Assembly: GCA_900708905.1 (NCBI GenBank)
Contig: CAADRB010000042.1
Span: 1,082,430-1,146,429 of the forward strand
Direction: 5' to 3'
DNA: 64,000 bases
Source: Hymenolepis diminuta
Lineage: Eukaryota > Platyhelminthes > Cestoda > Cyclophyllidea > Hymenolepididae
A model generated the notes under the pieces. The model was not told the DNA's origin, searched no databases, and saw only the letters and a program-made list of their open reading frames with translations. Made by a program: the position numbers and the translations under genes. This document shows, piece after piece, positions 40,601-51,476 of this stretch (its first letter is position 1; each line of letters opens with the position of its first letter).

Positions 40601-43600
40601 GGGCACTTTTAGAGGTCTTGCAATTTCTAAGTTTCTGTGCTTCGCTTTTACAGATTCTATTAGAGCGCGTCTTTTCATTTCATTAATAGTTATAGTAGTA
40701 TCTGCCATGAGATCTGGCACAAAAAATACATTAATTATTTCCGGGTTAGTTTAAATTACGAAACCGTAACTTTCGCACTCCCCACTATCTAAATGAGCAT
40801 CAATCAAGTAATGTTCAAATAAAAACAAACAAGTGGTGGGACCGGTCTATTATACCTAGACAAACGAGTTTGAATTTTTCAAGCGATATAGAATAACTTG
40901 GCCTGAGAAATCTTATTTCCAAAAAAGAAACAATGGTGTATCGACTAACGTGTTTGTCTGTGAATTCAAAGGTTACTGGCTTGACACATACACAGGGTAA
41001 GGAATGGCAAACCACATTGATTAATTTGGGGGAAGAATTCAAGTTTCATTCCAGTGAGGCTCCATGAGGATACTCTTCCAAAAACAAGATCACAAAAAAT
41101 TTTTGCCGAAATATAATAACATGAGTCAATAAGCGGTCAGCTCATAGTTTGCTTCTTTTTCCCTATAGTTGATATGGGAAATTCTAACAATTTAAAAGAT
41201 ACCTACATCTTCTACGCCGGTTGACTACGTGTAAACTTACGATACCAGAAGAGAAAAAAAGGGAACACAAACTGACATGGTGGGAAAATCAAATTCATTT
41301 CCACGAGGTACGTTAAGCTAATTAACTTAAAAAAGAGAAAAAACCTAGAAATTCCATACCAACGAAAAATGGGAATAAAGGAAAATAAATAAATAGGGTG
41401 TTAAATTTTAAATATGATCTTAAAACTTTACCACGTCTTTTGCCTGTTGAAGAATATAGAATATCACTTTATACATAAGGTGATGGGAAATTACCTCCCT
41501 TTAAAGATCGGCACATTATAAAATATGGAAACCAATTTTTCTAGTGCAAATAAGGCGATGGAGCACCACAGAAATAAATGCCTAGGTTGGTTCAAGATAT
41601 GTGAAGATCACAGGCTACATAACGGAGTTTCAAGTAATTTAAGAAATTGCAGACGAATGTATGTGTATAATTCGAATATAGAATAAAACTTCACGTAGTC
41701 TGCTTTTTCACTGTTATAAAAGCTGACTAATAATCAACGAACTAAGGCAGCATCAAAACCGATTTGTCCAATTTAAGAACATGATTTGTCTTTGCTATCG
41801 CTGACTCATCTCTATCATTATCATCATGGTAAACACTTGCCCTGGCGATTTTCATGTGTTCCAATCAACCGTTTTCCATTTTCTATTAAATACTTAGGTG
41901 GCTAGTCATGACGCTAATTTATCAACCACCTCTTTGTTAGAGCCGAAACTAGTCTATCTTAGTTTGTTATATCCTAAGCAGCACTTTAATCCCTTAATCC
42001 AACTAGACCTAGTTAATGTAATTCCAGTTAACAATTTCGAAATATTCACAAAAATATCATTAGAGGAAAGAGAAAACAAATTTAAAGGTATTAGAATTTC
42101 ATATAACGATATCCAGTTTCATCGGACAAGTTGTACACTGTGCGAGGTTATTCAGTTTGGATAAAAAATTTCATAATTAAACGTTATTTCCAACAGAAAT
42201 GGGAGAAATCATAGAATTTAATGCTGATATATTCAAAGGGCAAAAAAAACATTTCATAATTGGCCTAATTTCATTTTCTCCTTAACATCAATCAACAAAT
42301 AACCTTACCAATAATTACCAAATCCTTCAGTTTAGGTCAAAAAGTGTTCGACATAAATAAATTCAGATTGATGCCTAAGGAAAGAATTTAAATGGGAGAT
42401 GGGGTCAGAGGGGAAAGGGAGGCAAACGTATAAAGGGGCAAAATTCTGGGCACATGACCTGATAATTAAGGACACACCTCAGGTAGAAATTTACCGTCTA
42501 AAGGTTGAATTCGATGCGGAAGTCAGCTCCAAAAAAGAGGAAAAAAGGTCAGTGACGTTACACCATCACTATCTTATCTAGATGACTTTTTAGCTTAAAT
42601 AACAGCATAGCCTAATACCATGTATCAGATAATGAGGACACATGAACCTTGCACGTTAAAGTCTTCCAATAAGTGAAAGTGAAATGAGATATCTAAGCCG
42701 GACGTAATTTATAGAATCCAGACTTCTCTTAAAAAGCCCTATTAATGCAAACGATTTGACTTATTTAAATAAGTCTTACAGCATAAGCAAGAGTTTAAAA
42801 TGTAAACATGCTGTAAGAGGTAATTCGATTACTATAAGTGAAGATGATTTTACAAGTCTCCCCTGCCTGCAAATGAATTTTAAAGTAGCATGACCAACGA
42901 CCCGGTTAAATCAGCCGGTCGACAAGTTTAAATATTGTTGACATAAACTCACCCAGAAACCTAGGGATCAAATAATGAAAGTTGAGGTTTGGGAAACCTG
43001 AAAATTAAACTCTTATGAGAAAGTATCACTTAGTTTTCAGAATTCAAATAAAGTAAAACTATTGATGTTGTAGCGGATGCTACATCAATAAGCGTCTAGC
43101 AGAATCCTCTATTATAAGTTTGCTCCCAAAATTAGCTAGGCTGTTCCCAAAGTAGCGAGAACAAGAAAGGCGTGGAGTGGAGAGGGTTTCTTGCTCCGTA
43201 TCGATGAGGTAGCAAGAATTTTATTTTATATGTGTGAACAGAGCTCCGTATGAGATGAACCAGTAAAAATTTTTAAGTGAACAGAGTTCCTTATGAGATG
43301 TCGTCCACGACCTTGGTTCTTATATATAAACAATGCTAAGATGCAGGGATAGTGACTGCTGATTGTTTGGAGGCCTCTGCAGGCGAACGCCACAATATCC
43401 TGACTTCAGTAGTATGCTCCTATTCTATCCCCCGTTTCAGCCCTTACTGGATATTTTGCTATTTTGCTTGTTTAAAAATTGTAAAAAGCCTTAGCATTGT
43501 CATGGGTAATAACAAAAATTTTAAACTATTAATGCCTAAAACAATTAAATTCACTATGACTTTCTTCATTTTAAGAAGTTATCTTTATTGGCTAACCGAT

Positions 43601-45197
43601 TTGACCAAATTTGTAACTTTCTTCGACTTTAAATCCCTTTCTCAGTCTATAAGAAATTTATCGATTTTTCCACATTATTTAACACAAACAATTTTAGACT
43701 AATTAATTGCAATTTCGGCGGTTGCCTATTCTATTTTCTCCTAATACAAATATCCAGTCACCCTTTAGTCTACTTTCTCTCTTGAGATGGTGGAGTTTGT
43801 AAGGCTGGGAAGGACTGTATTTTAACTTGTTTCATCTACCCCAAGCTATTGGTTTGTAAGTTAGAGCCTCTTGCAATAAATCCATACTAAGATCAACACA
43901 GTGCCGCATAATAAAAAATAGAACCCGTAAAAAGCGAGTCAAAAAGGTGACCACTGAGGCTGGCTATCTTTTTTTGCGATGTGGGGTCCAAAGTACTCAA
44001 CGCAGTTACAGTCGCACTATTTCAGGACCCTCGGCGAATAAGAAGCAATGGTTGAAAAAAAAGGGTTTAATATCAATACACCACATGCATGGATTTGAAT
44101 TCTTGGGGAGAAGATCCTAATGTTCAATACATTAAACAACACAAGAAAACTAATCGACCCTAAATTATTCTAAATATGTCAAGTAGATCATAAGGATAAG
44201 GCGACAGCAATTATGGCTCGAACACCAATGAAATCCAAGCTTTTCACATTCACCTCTTAAACTCCTACCTTTATCTGTTCAATTTTTACGGAAGGAAATT
44301 AAAAAAAAGGTTTTTTACACAAAAAATACTATTCACTATATGTTTGAGTATTCAATGGGATAATTTACATGTCAGAAGATTCCACTAAGGAATATAGCGG
44401 TTCAAGCACAGAAGACGATTTCCAGGTATAAATGACTGCATGAATGTTTCAAGCAGGCACTGGAAGAAAAATTTTGTTTTCAACCCCATAAATTTTTTTA
44501 GATGCTTGACCAAGAACCTCCAGTAGACAGCCATGCATGTAAAGATGGGATGGTTTAGGCATCGTCTAAATTTGTGTCATGCGGAAATTGTGTACAAAAA
44601 GAGATACTGAAACGGAAATATTAATCCGATATCACAACATCTTAACTCGTAAAAACCTCCTAAGAAATTGTCAAGCATCTTTGCTAATAAATCAATTTAA
44701 AAAAAGAAAGCTGTAAGATTAGCACCAACATACATGAAAATCAATACACAAGCGCACTCACCTTGAGCCCATAGTAAAATGCGGCAACGTTTAGCGCGGC
44801 TCTTGTTAGCGGTGATGTCAAACACTGCCGCTCAATCGAGTGAAAGATGACTTCTGTTTCTGTAAGAGAGCGAGAAAAAAAGTGGGATTTGATTTCAATT
44901 AAATACTAAATTTGCTAAGTATTATTATCAGATACGCCCTAGGGTAATTAGAATGCCTAATTTAATTAAACTAAAGGTAAATGCGGTTTCCAGACAGTAT
45001 GACTCAAGAGTTTCCCTACGAGACAATAAAGCTTTTCAATGAAGAGAATAATTCCGGCTTGGCTGAACAAAAAACCTAAATCCAAAATGTTTTACAGTGA
45101 AAATCTACCTTAAAAACATTTTTCATTAACCACTGTTATGAAAAAAATAACATTTTTACTCTAGTACAAATTTACAATTCGACAATGCAAATTAATT

Positions 45198-45230
<33 letters not shown>

Positions 45231-46633
45231 CTTCTAGTTATTAAAATAGAATGGGGAAGATATGAAGAATTTTCACCTCAATCTCCACAACAGTCAGTAC
45301 TCCCTTATCATTTTTCGATATAAATGAAGTCGACCATTAAAATAGCAGAGCATGTTTCATTCCAAAGATCCCCTCAGAAGAGCAATTCCCTAAATCTAAA
45401 TTCGCCTTTAACCGTCTTTCTCTTTTGTTTGTGTGCGTGCTTCATAACAAATCGATACAAGCATGAGAAGGTAAATAAAAGAACGAGTAATAGCTAACAA
45501 ACCCTGAAATAATTATTCATTCTGCAATGATACCGCAGTAGGTATTAGACAAAAGTGTAGCGTAAAACTCCACTTACAGAAGCTAGTGCGTACCTAAACA
45601 AAGCTGCTCAAGTTCACCTTCTAAATATTTTATATTAGCAAACCGAAAACACATGACAATCGAAGTTCAATATTTCAGATAATGAAAAAGTACATTTGAT
45701 TAGCCAAACAAATAAACAAACGAGAATGGCTAATTAATCTTTAAACGTCAAGCCATTATATAACATACCACCTTCACACTAAGACATTAAGATACTTACT
45801 TCCAGAAACATCAGTAACAAGAGATGACAGTATGGAAATCTCGTTTTGAAGAGCTAAAAATTTAAAAATTAAGGCTAATGCGATTTAACAACCATAAATA
45901 AAAAAATATTAAAATAGAACTAACTTGATAAGACAGTAAGATCATTCAAATGTTCAGCAAATGAGCGCAAATGAAATCCAACCTTATTCCACAAACAATC
46001 AATATGTTTTAGAACTTGCATGTAGTCTTTGGCAAGAACTGTCCGTGGAGAATACGAGGCATGCGAAAATATCAACCTCTGATTTGATTCTCTGAAAAAG
46101 GGTAAGGTGACAGAAAGGGAAATAGGTCGAGTGAAATGAGACAGTTGTTCCGTAAACGAGTGCAGGTGTTTGAAAGAACAGTCAAATGAAACAAAAGCAC
46201 CACTAAAATTCTGATATCGTATTTCAATACGCACAAAATATTCGCTCTACCTTATACATTAAGAGCGACTGAACACTCGTGGCAATCCAACAGCGATTTC
46301 TAATGGCTTTAGTGGCCAACTTCAGCCAACTAAGCAATTCATGTGCCTCAATTTGAAGATCGAAGATTGTTTTTAGAAAGGGAATAAAATTCCGGGAGCT
46401 TGAGCCCTTTGCAGCACCGCTCTGAATTTTAAAAGTTAATTTGATATTAACTTCACCTCAGAAGCTACAGACAGCTTGCTTACGATGCTTTTACATTCTT
46501 TGACTAGATGTTCAAAGTTTTCCGAAAAGAGGATATTATCAGGAATTGAGTATTCGAGGTATTCATTCTATAAATAAAGATAACCAATAACGTCCCTTAC
46601 CAATTCCGGAGACGCAACACACGATCCAACCAT
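19641..46633 (-). CDS. KASH-like nuclear-envelope protein (LINC complex candidate)
   Basis: KASH proteins sit in the outer nuclear membrane and bind SUN proteins with their C-terminal tail, linking nucleus and cytoskeleton. Fifteen minus-strand exons join in one frame (1027 residues): 46601-46633, 46457-46567, 46258-46421, 45925-46091, 45800-45853, 44762-44859, 36781-37026, 35151-35514, 29662-29821, 28695-29056, 25176-25447, 23088-23315, 21227-21390, 20919-21153 and 19641-20066. Residues 1-290 look helical, without a named domain. About 364-384 holds SGFVSDSDNA and RRRRRHR, a possible NLS or linker. About 410-620 is Ser-rich and acidic. About 625-930 is helical and spectrin-like (LEKVQSWRQKVDML). 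A single membrane span lies at about 951-974. The tail has Cys1004 24 residues from the end (counting itself), a Pro 12 further on, and ends NVPPI. Nesprin tails share the Cys and Pro spacing but end PPPx. No CH domain is seen. An in-frame stop 9 nt before the ATG fits this start, unless further upstream exons exist. Confidence 0.65.
21391..23087 (-). other. Intron of KASH-like gene
   Basis: Phase 0 intron of about 1.7 kb. No gene or recognisable repeat seen. Confidence 0.6.
23316..25175 (-). other. Intron of KASH-like gene
   Basis: Phase 0 intron of about 1.9 kb. Open frames here (for example 24271-24582, minus) lack splice support and any domain. Confidence 0.6.
25448..28694 (-). other. 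Intron of KASH-like gene
   Basis: Phase 1 intron of about 3.2 kb, AT-rich. No transposon, RNA or coding feature recognised. Confidence 0.6.
30940..31963 (-). pseudogene. Decayed mariner transposase, old lineage
   Basis: Tc1/mariner transposases cut and paste DNA with a DD[34]D catalytic core. Minus-strand frames carry an N-terminal part (MYTPNEEHIRHILLFEFHK), a middle part (HPVKILLCGLWDLKGIVYYEL) and a C-terminal part (LDNARPHTSRATKNLVEKV, WEVMHHPPY). Several in-frame stops and frame changes interrupt it. The region that should carry the third catalytic Asp (usual PDL.PSDY) reads RISSFQE instead. It differs clearly from the mariner at 32303 and resembles Hsmar-like elements. Terminal repeats were not found. 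Inactive. Confidence 0.8.
32367..33415 (-). pseudogene. Mariner transposase, frameshifted, internal N gap
   Basis: The start MDQKQFRVLI at 33415 begins a mariner N-terminal helix-turn-helix region (SAPSETTIKRWFADFKRG). After the N gap the C-terminal part shows HQDNAPC and PSDYWLFADLK, with 34 residues between the two Asp residues, the mariner D34D signature. Directly after LFADLK the frame shifts. The A run at 32531-32533 is one base short of what the family frame needs, and the usual C-terminus continues in the next frame to a stop at 32367-32369. With gap and frame change the length would be about 349 residues, the family's usual size. Likely non-functional, unless the missing base is a sequencing error. 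Confidence 0.9.
32728..33220. other. Assembly gap of 493 N inside mariner copy 1
   Basis: A run of N from 32728 to 33220, with one more isolated N at 32640. The gap lies wholly inside the transposase and hides the first catalytic Asp. Its size agrees with the length expected from the family. Confidence 0.98.
35515..36780 (-). other. Intron of KASH-like gene
   Basis: Phase 0 intron of about 1.3 kb with a GTAAGTCC donor. No other feature recognised. Confidence 0.6.
37190..37290 (-). repeat. Copy C of a dispersed repeat with FALYL coding remnant
   Basis: Carries the reverse complement of the shared 15-mer at 37226-37240. The minus-strand frame reads VDKIDDGNLFALYLPKMNLR and then meets a stop 10 codons later. 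Boundaries are approximate. Same family as the copies in Prp19 intron 1 and at 18.7 kb. Confidence 0.4.
37730..39049 (-). mobile_element. Decayed Tc1/mariner-superfamily element with inverted repeats
   Basis: Left end GGTGTGTAAGGCATCTGAG (37730-37748) and right end 39031-39049, whose reverse complement is GGTGCGTAAGGTATCTAAG, match at 16 of 19 positions. They flank a broken transposase gene, giving a 1.3-kb element inside the largest intron of the KASH-like gene. The ends could extend a few bases further. Confidence 0.7.
37852..38964 (-). pseudogene. Broken transposase of the Tc1-like element
   Basis: Minus-strand frames starting MADTTITDEI at 38964 show a sequence like EGGIRNVVHQHLGYKSH, then VFQQDSAPSHKALKT, then TPNLWPPNYLLDLNPFDCYVW, and end CSRFGTRIEWVIEAKGG before the stop at 37852. 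QQDSAPSHK and LDLNPFDCYVW hold the second and third catalytic acidic positions. Many frame changes and stops are present, so it is dead. The family is widespread in invertebrates. Confidence 0.75.
40454..40720 (-). pseudogene. 5' fragment of a second Tc1-like transposase
   Basis: An open 88-codon frame starts MPDLMADTTITINEMKRRAL and continues with an ESVKAKHRNLEIARPLKVPT helix-turn-helix-like segment. It matches the start of the element at 37.7-39.0 kb but is better preserved. The match ends near 40454, with no middle or C-terminal part, so this copy is truncated. Confidence 0.7.
43234..43300 (+). repeat. Short direct repeat, two 24-bp units
   Basis: Units at 43234-43257 and 43277-43300 (GTGAACAGAGCTCCGTATG... 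and GTGAACAGAGTTCCTTATG...) match at 22 of 24 bases, 43 bp apart. A partial third match (GCTCCGTAT) lies near 43193. Confidence 0.7.
45203..45229. repeat. AT dinucleotide microsatellite
   Basis: About 13 AT units, inside an intron of the KASH-like gene. Confidence 0.95.
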
Positions 46634-48548
46634 TTTGCATGCTCAAAATGAGAGCGTAAAACATAAGCTATGTGTAAATGTGCATTTTAATTTGAATAAT
46701 CTTGTGTTAGGTTTGTGTAAATTATCACAACTTTATTTACTTGCATAAAATTATGGCTTTTTATTAACTTAAATTTTTATGTTGCAACTTATTTTACGCA
46801 AAATTTGTTCGAGATATTGTTACTAATACTACCAAACAGATCATTCTAAGACGTAATAATATTAATAGTAGTACTTGTTTTGAGGCTGAAAATATAAAGA
46901 GCAAGTAGATATTTACATTTTTTTATAGATCATCCTGAAAATGTTCAAACCTGTAATAATAACTGCAGTTTAATTCAACAATCTCAGCTAAAGCAATAGC
47001 TTTATCAGTTTTTCAGAGTTACAAAGTCATAAAAAACCTTTAAAATGGTTTTTTAAACCTCAAAAATGCAAGTTAAAAGCTAGAGTTCCACTTACTCCCA
47101 TTAAAATATTTGGAAGTGTTTAAATCAACCCCTGATTTTAAACTTACGAAGATTTCGGCAGGTCAGGCTATGCAGAATGTATTTTAAAGTCTGCAGTTTT
47201 GGGCATGCACTTTCTGCAAACTTCTAATTTTATTCTATCTTTAGATTTACATAAACGGTCGTTTTCGAAGTTGATAAGAAAATTGTGACTGATTTTGTTA
47301 TAGGTTACTGACTGAAGTTTACTCAGAACGATTGACGATAAAAGTAGATGGTTAACGGAAATTTATTTATCTTCCTGATTCACGCATTCCCACCTGATTT
47401 TCAGAGATTTAAATCTACTTGTAGAATGTATAACACATTGATACATCACAAATCATATAAGTTTCTTACTATCTTACGGCAGTATTGGAATCATATTCTA
47501 TTGATTAAAACATATGGGAGTTTTCAAATGAACTAAGTATTGTTAATTCGCTTCAAAATGGGACTTCTTATTGTTATTTATATTCAAATAGTATTCTCTG
47601 ATTTTAATGGAAGCGATGTGATTTTCTCGTCTTGATCTTGCGTTAAAGACAAGTGTCAAAATATCAGCACCCAGGGCTGTGAAGAAGGTTCTACTTGCTA
47701 CTTCTTAATGAGTAATCTTTAAAAATATAATAATACTTGTCACCAAATAAACTAAAACAAATCAATAAAACCATTGTTAATGAGAAAATCAACGAAAACT
47801 TTATATCTTCTGTGAATTAGGATATGAATAAATTTAAATGTGAATAAATAACAACGATTTCTGGTATATTCCTATTTTACTGGGACGAGACTATAAGATC
47901 ATAGCACAAGCCTCCATTTTGGGAATAAACTTTTGAACGACTTTGACTTAACTAGACACATGCCCTAATCCTTTTGTAGTCTCTCGGGGACGCTATTTTC
48001 AGGGTCAAACTAACAGTCGTGTTTATTAATGAAATACTTATGTAATTATTTTCATAAAATACTTTTAATTTTTCTCATTGAAACTTAATTGTTCTAATAT
48101 GCAATTTTTCTCTGGCTCCTAATTTGATGTCACGATTTATTTAGAACTATGACAGGAAAAGGTTTCATTATTTTTTGCTACGCAGTATAGACAGAACCTT
48201 TGTAATCTCGGAAAAACCTCACACGGTTTAAAATTCAAATACGGATTTTTCCTTTTGAATAAGGCAATTATATCATACATTCCTTGTCAAATTAAATCAT
48301 CAAAGGAGCAAGTAAACGCTCTCCTTCCTTGGGGTCAGCTTTTATTAAATGTCAACGCAACAACGGCATATCTCCCATTGAGTGATAAGTTGAATTCAAA
48401 ATAAACCGTGTATCAATAAAACTGCTGCCAATTTGGAAACATCATAATCAGTCAAAAATAAACAAAAAATTTAAGTTAATATTTGGTAGAACGAAATAAC
48501 ATAAGATCGTTTTATGGAGCAATGGTGGTTTACCTGAAATCCCCTTAC
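46634..48548. other. Region upstream of KASH-like gene
   Basis: AT-rich. No coding feature of its own recognised. It is either promoter plus intergenic DNA or an intron, if the candidate exon at 48549 belongs to the gene. Confidence 0.4.
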
Positions 48549-48691
48549 AAATATTGTCTTGTGTTATTCTAAATGAGACTTGAAATAGTCTTATTTTAGT
48601 AAAAGCTAACTTAGATGGATACAAATCGTTTAAAAAGTAATTCACAATGAAGACCAAAAGACGCGTTGGGTCAACGGCTAACTCCAAAGTT
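48549..48691 (-). other. Candidate upstream exon of KASH-like gene
   Basis: On the minus strand a TGATTTCAG acceptor opens a frame reading TLELAVDPTRLLVFIVNYF and on to FRITQDNI, ended by a strong GTAAGG donor. Its exit phase would join in frame to an acceptor (CTCATTTTGAG) 12 nt before the proposed KASH-like ATG. If used, the protein would be longer at its N-terminus. The residue pattern faintly recalls RGS-like helices. No exon feeding into it was found. Confidence 0.3.
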
Positions 48692-50881
48692 CTGAAATCA
48701 GACATTTGAGTGCAAAGACGGTGATGGATTAGTAAAGAGGCGCATACTCAGATCGATGCAAAGACCATCGAAATTGCCACAGAAAGCTCAAGCCCATATG
48801 TTTCATTATGGAGTCTCGTGTAATTTAAGAAACAACAGGTGTATTAGTCCAAATAAAATCCGCATGCAGTGTGTGTTCTCATGCCCTTTTAAAAAAGTTG
48901 ATTATTAATTTAATCGTAAGCTGTCGACAATAGGTAATTACTTCTCAATCCTCCCACAGTTGGTGACTATTACTCCTAGTATTTTTTCAACTTTTCTAAA
49001 AACTTAAAACTAGCAAGATGAAATGTTTACATAATTCTCTTCATTTAAACGAATGAAATTCGATTACATTTCTGGCTACACATCCCACGTAACCAAATTC
49101 TGAAGACTAGACTTTACAGTATGATGTGCCAATATAAAAATCTTGATGCAAAAACCTACATCTCCTTAATGCGATACTTCCTTCCATCAACTCAATCCCT
49201 CGTTATTCAAAAGAGAATTTTGAATTTTCATTGCAGTGAGATGCTTCACAAAGTGTATTCAATTTATTTTCTATTATTAATTAGATGAACCAATATGAAC
49301 TTACAATATACCATATTTTTCTACGAAAGTTGATACAAAATTTTAGACTGATGACAAACAGACGTCATTTACAAGCTCCCCGATATTAAGCTCACAATAT
49401 TTCTGTAGACGTCTTAGCAACATACCCTGTCCGACTTCGGAGATACGGGCGTAAATAACAATAACCTGGGCTTAACGGTACGAGAAATCGACATCTACTG
49501 ATCATAATGGCCGGATTTAAACAATATTAAATGTTATTAATAAAATGAATTCGTCTCATCCTGCATTCTCAATTGTACTAAAATTATGTGCATATCCTTT
49601 TATTTTAGTATAAAATCAGGTCTAGTTAAAGTCACCACATTTTATAAAATACGAGTGTTATTCTAAGATAAATCCTTTTAAAAAACAAGGAATCATTTCA
49701 AACGTTACCAGGAGGCAACATTCTTACTCAAATCAGAATTCCGAGGTTCGAATGAGGACACAATTATATTGAAAAACTACAAAGGCGGGAGAAAGAGAAG
49801 TAGGAATAAGAATTAAAATCGGAAGGCGGTGGAGTGAGTCACAATAGAGTATTGGCGAAAATAGTCCTTCATCAATTGTAGTCTTTACGTCTAGATGTTC
49901 AAAATGTAAATCAGTAATCAATACGCATAGAGCATAGGGCGAATTTAGTTGACTTATGTCGACACTGATAGCTGGTAACTTAACCGATACGAGATAAAAC
50001 TGAGCCTCACTAGTGTGCGGTTACGCAGTTCTCATATTCTGCAGCTGAGTCATCAAAATATTTGAGAGCAAAGCAGGCACAGATAGTGTTCAAGGTCAGT
50101 GCTCAAATTACTGGCCTTTCCATATAAATTTCGTTCTTTGCCAATAAAGAATGAAGTGGTCAGTCAGTCAGTGATCATTAATTTCATCATGATTTTTGTA
50201 ATCTCTGATCTTTATGAATCGGTAGAACCATGGTAGTCGTTCTTTTAGCGACATAATTGATATAAAGGCCAGAAATAGAACCACGGGATTTGATTAATCA
50301 ATGCACTTGTTTGATTGAAAAGAGTTTGCTTAATAGCGAACACGCCACATATGTGCATGTAATACTATATTTAATAATTGACGGGAATTCATCAGTTTGA
50401 CTAATCTCGTAAGAAAAAATCTGTAGGTGAGTGTTTCTACACACATGCTGCGCCTGTATTGCAAAGACGTCTAAGTCTTAACAGCTGAGACACTGTGCCT
50501 CTGAGTTTGGACAAATTATCACTAGTGTGAATGTTAGCACTCGAAAAATCTTCCATGCTCTATATTCGAATTTTGATACCTATAGGTATTAGAAACCCCT
50601 CTAGCTATTGTGGAAATCTGCAGCAATTAATATTATCATTAAACTCAAGCAGGATTTTCATTAGAGCAGCGTATACCTAATTCCCTTTCCTATGTGATAA
50701 GCAACAAAAAGATCAACCTAACTACCCATTATACGTGTTAACTGTCATTCCGACCAAAAGTCCCTACACTGTGACCTCTTGTGAACTTGGCACAACACGT
50801 TCTGTTTTGGTTACGGAGTGACTTAAACTCCACAACAATCCAAAAAAGAGGAAAGTCGCTTTCAATCCGAATAAAAACGCA
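48692..50881. other. Intergenic region between KASH-like and Spen genes
   Basis: No recognisable gene, RNA or transposon. The open frames here are short and unsupported. Confidence 0.5.
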
Positions 50882-50887
50882 TTTATT
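50882..50887 (-). terminator. Probable poly(A) signal of Spen
   Basis: Reads AATAAA on the minus strand, about 590 nt after the Spen stop codon. Confidence 0.5.
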
Positions 50888-51476
50888 CTATTTACATACA
50901 CAAATCTAGTAAAACGGGACGGTACGGGATATGGACGGGACGACACCTCTTATGTACATACTCATAATTTCAGCTGCCAAAAGAGAGAAAGGGGAAGAAA
51001 ATTTCAAGAAGGGACACATTTCTGGGGGAAGAGTGGGGGATGGTAAGGAGTGCTTGATTCAAGAAGAGATGGGAGAACAGACAGCCGCAGGATTTCAGCA
51101 GTAGTAGCCACGGCAACGCAGAGGTAGGAGGAGGAGAAGAGGAAAACGCGCGCACTCCAGTGCGTGAATTGATTCGTTGCCATAGCAGCCGCAAGTGTCT
51201 GAATATACGATCACACATGCACACACGCAAGTCACGCGGTCCAGAGTAGCCAATGGGATGCGCGATCGATATGAAGACTGTGTATGTATACGCTGTGTGG
51301 TGTGTGAATGAATACGGGCAGCGGGCGCAAGCGCGTTAGACCGCTTGGGTATATGCGAGATAGAGCGAGAACGAGAAAGAGGACGTGCAGCCAGAATGCT
51401 TTTTTTGTATGTGCATGTGGTAGTAGTTAGTGAGGATTTTCTCTCTGCGTCGCTCTTCTCATATGCCCAAAGCCTA
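50888..51476 (-). other. Spen 3' UTR, GC-richer than its surroundings
   Basis: Between the Spen stop and its poly(A) signal. The segment 51050-51420 is much richer in G and C than flanking DNA and is pyrimidine-rich on the transcript strand (CTTCTCCTCCTCCTACCTC). Long open frames here are compositional and do not resemble proteins. Confidence 0.5.

Larger units (their letters stand above)
37027..44761 (-). other. Largest intron of KASH-like gene
   Basis: Phase 0 intron of about 7.7 kb. It contains repeat copy C, a Tc1-like element (37730-39049), a fragment of a second Tc1-like copy (40454-40720) and a short direct repeat (43234-43300). The rest shows no coding or RNA feature. Confidence 0.6.
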
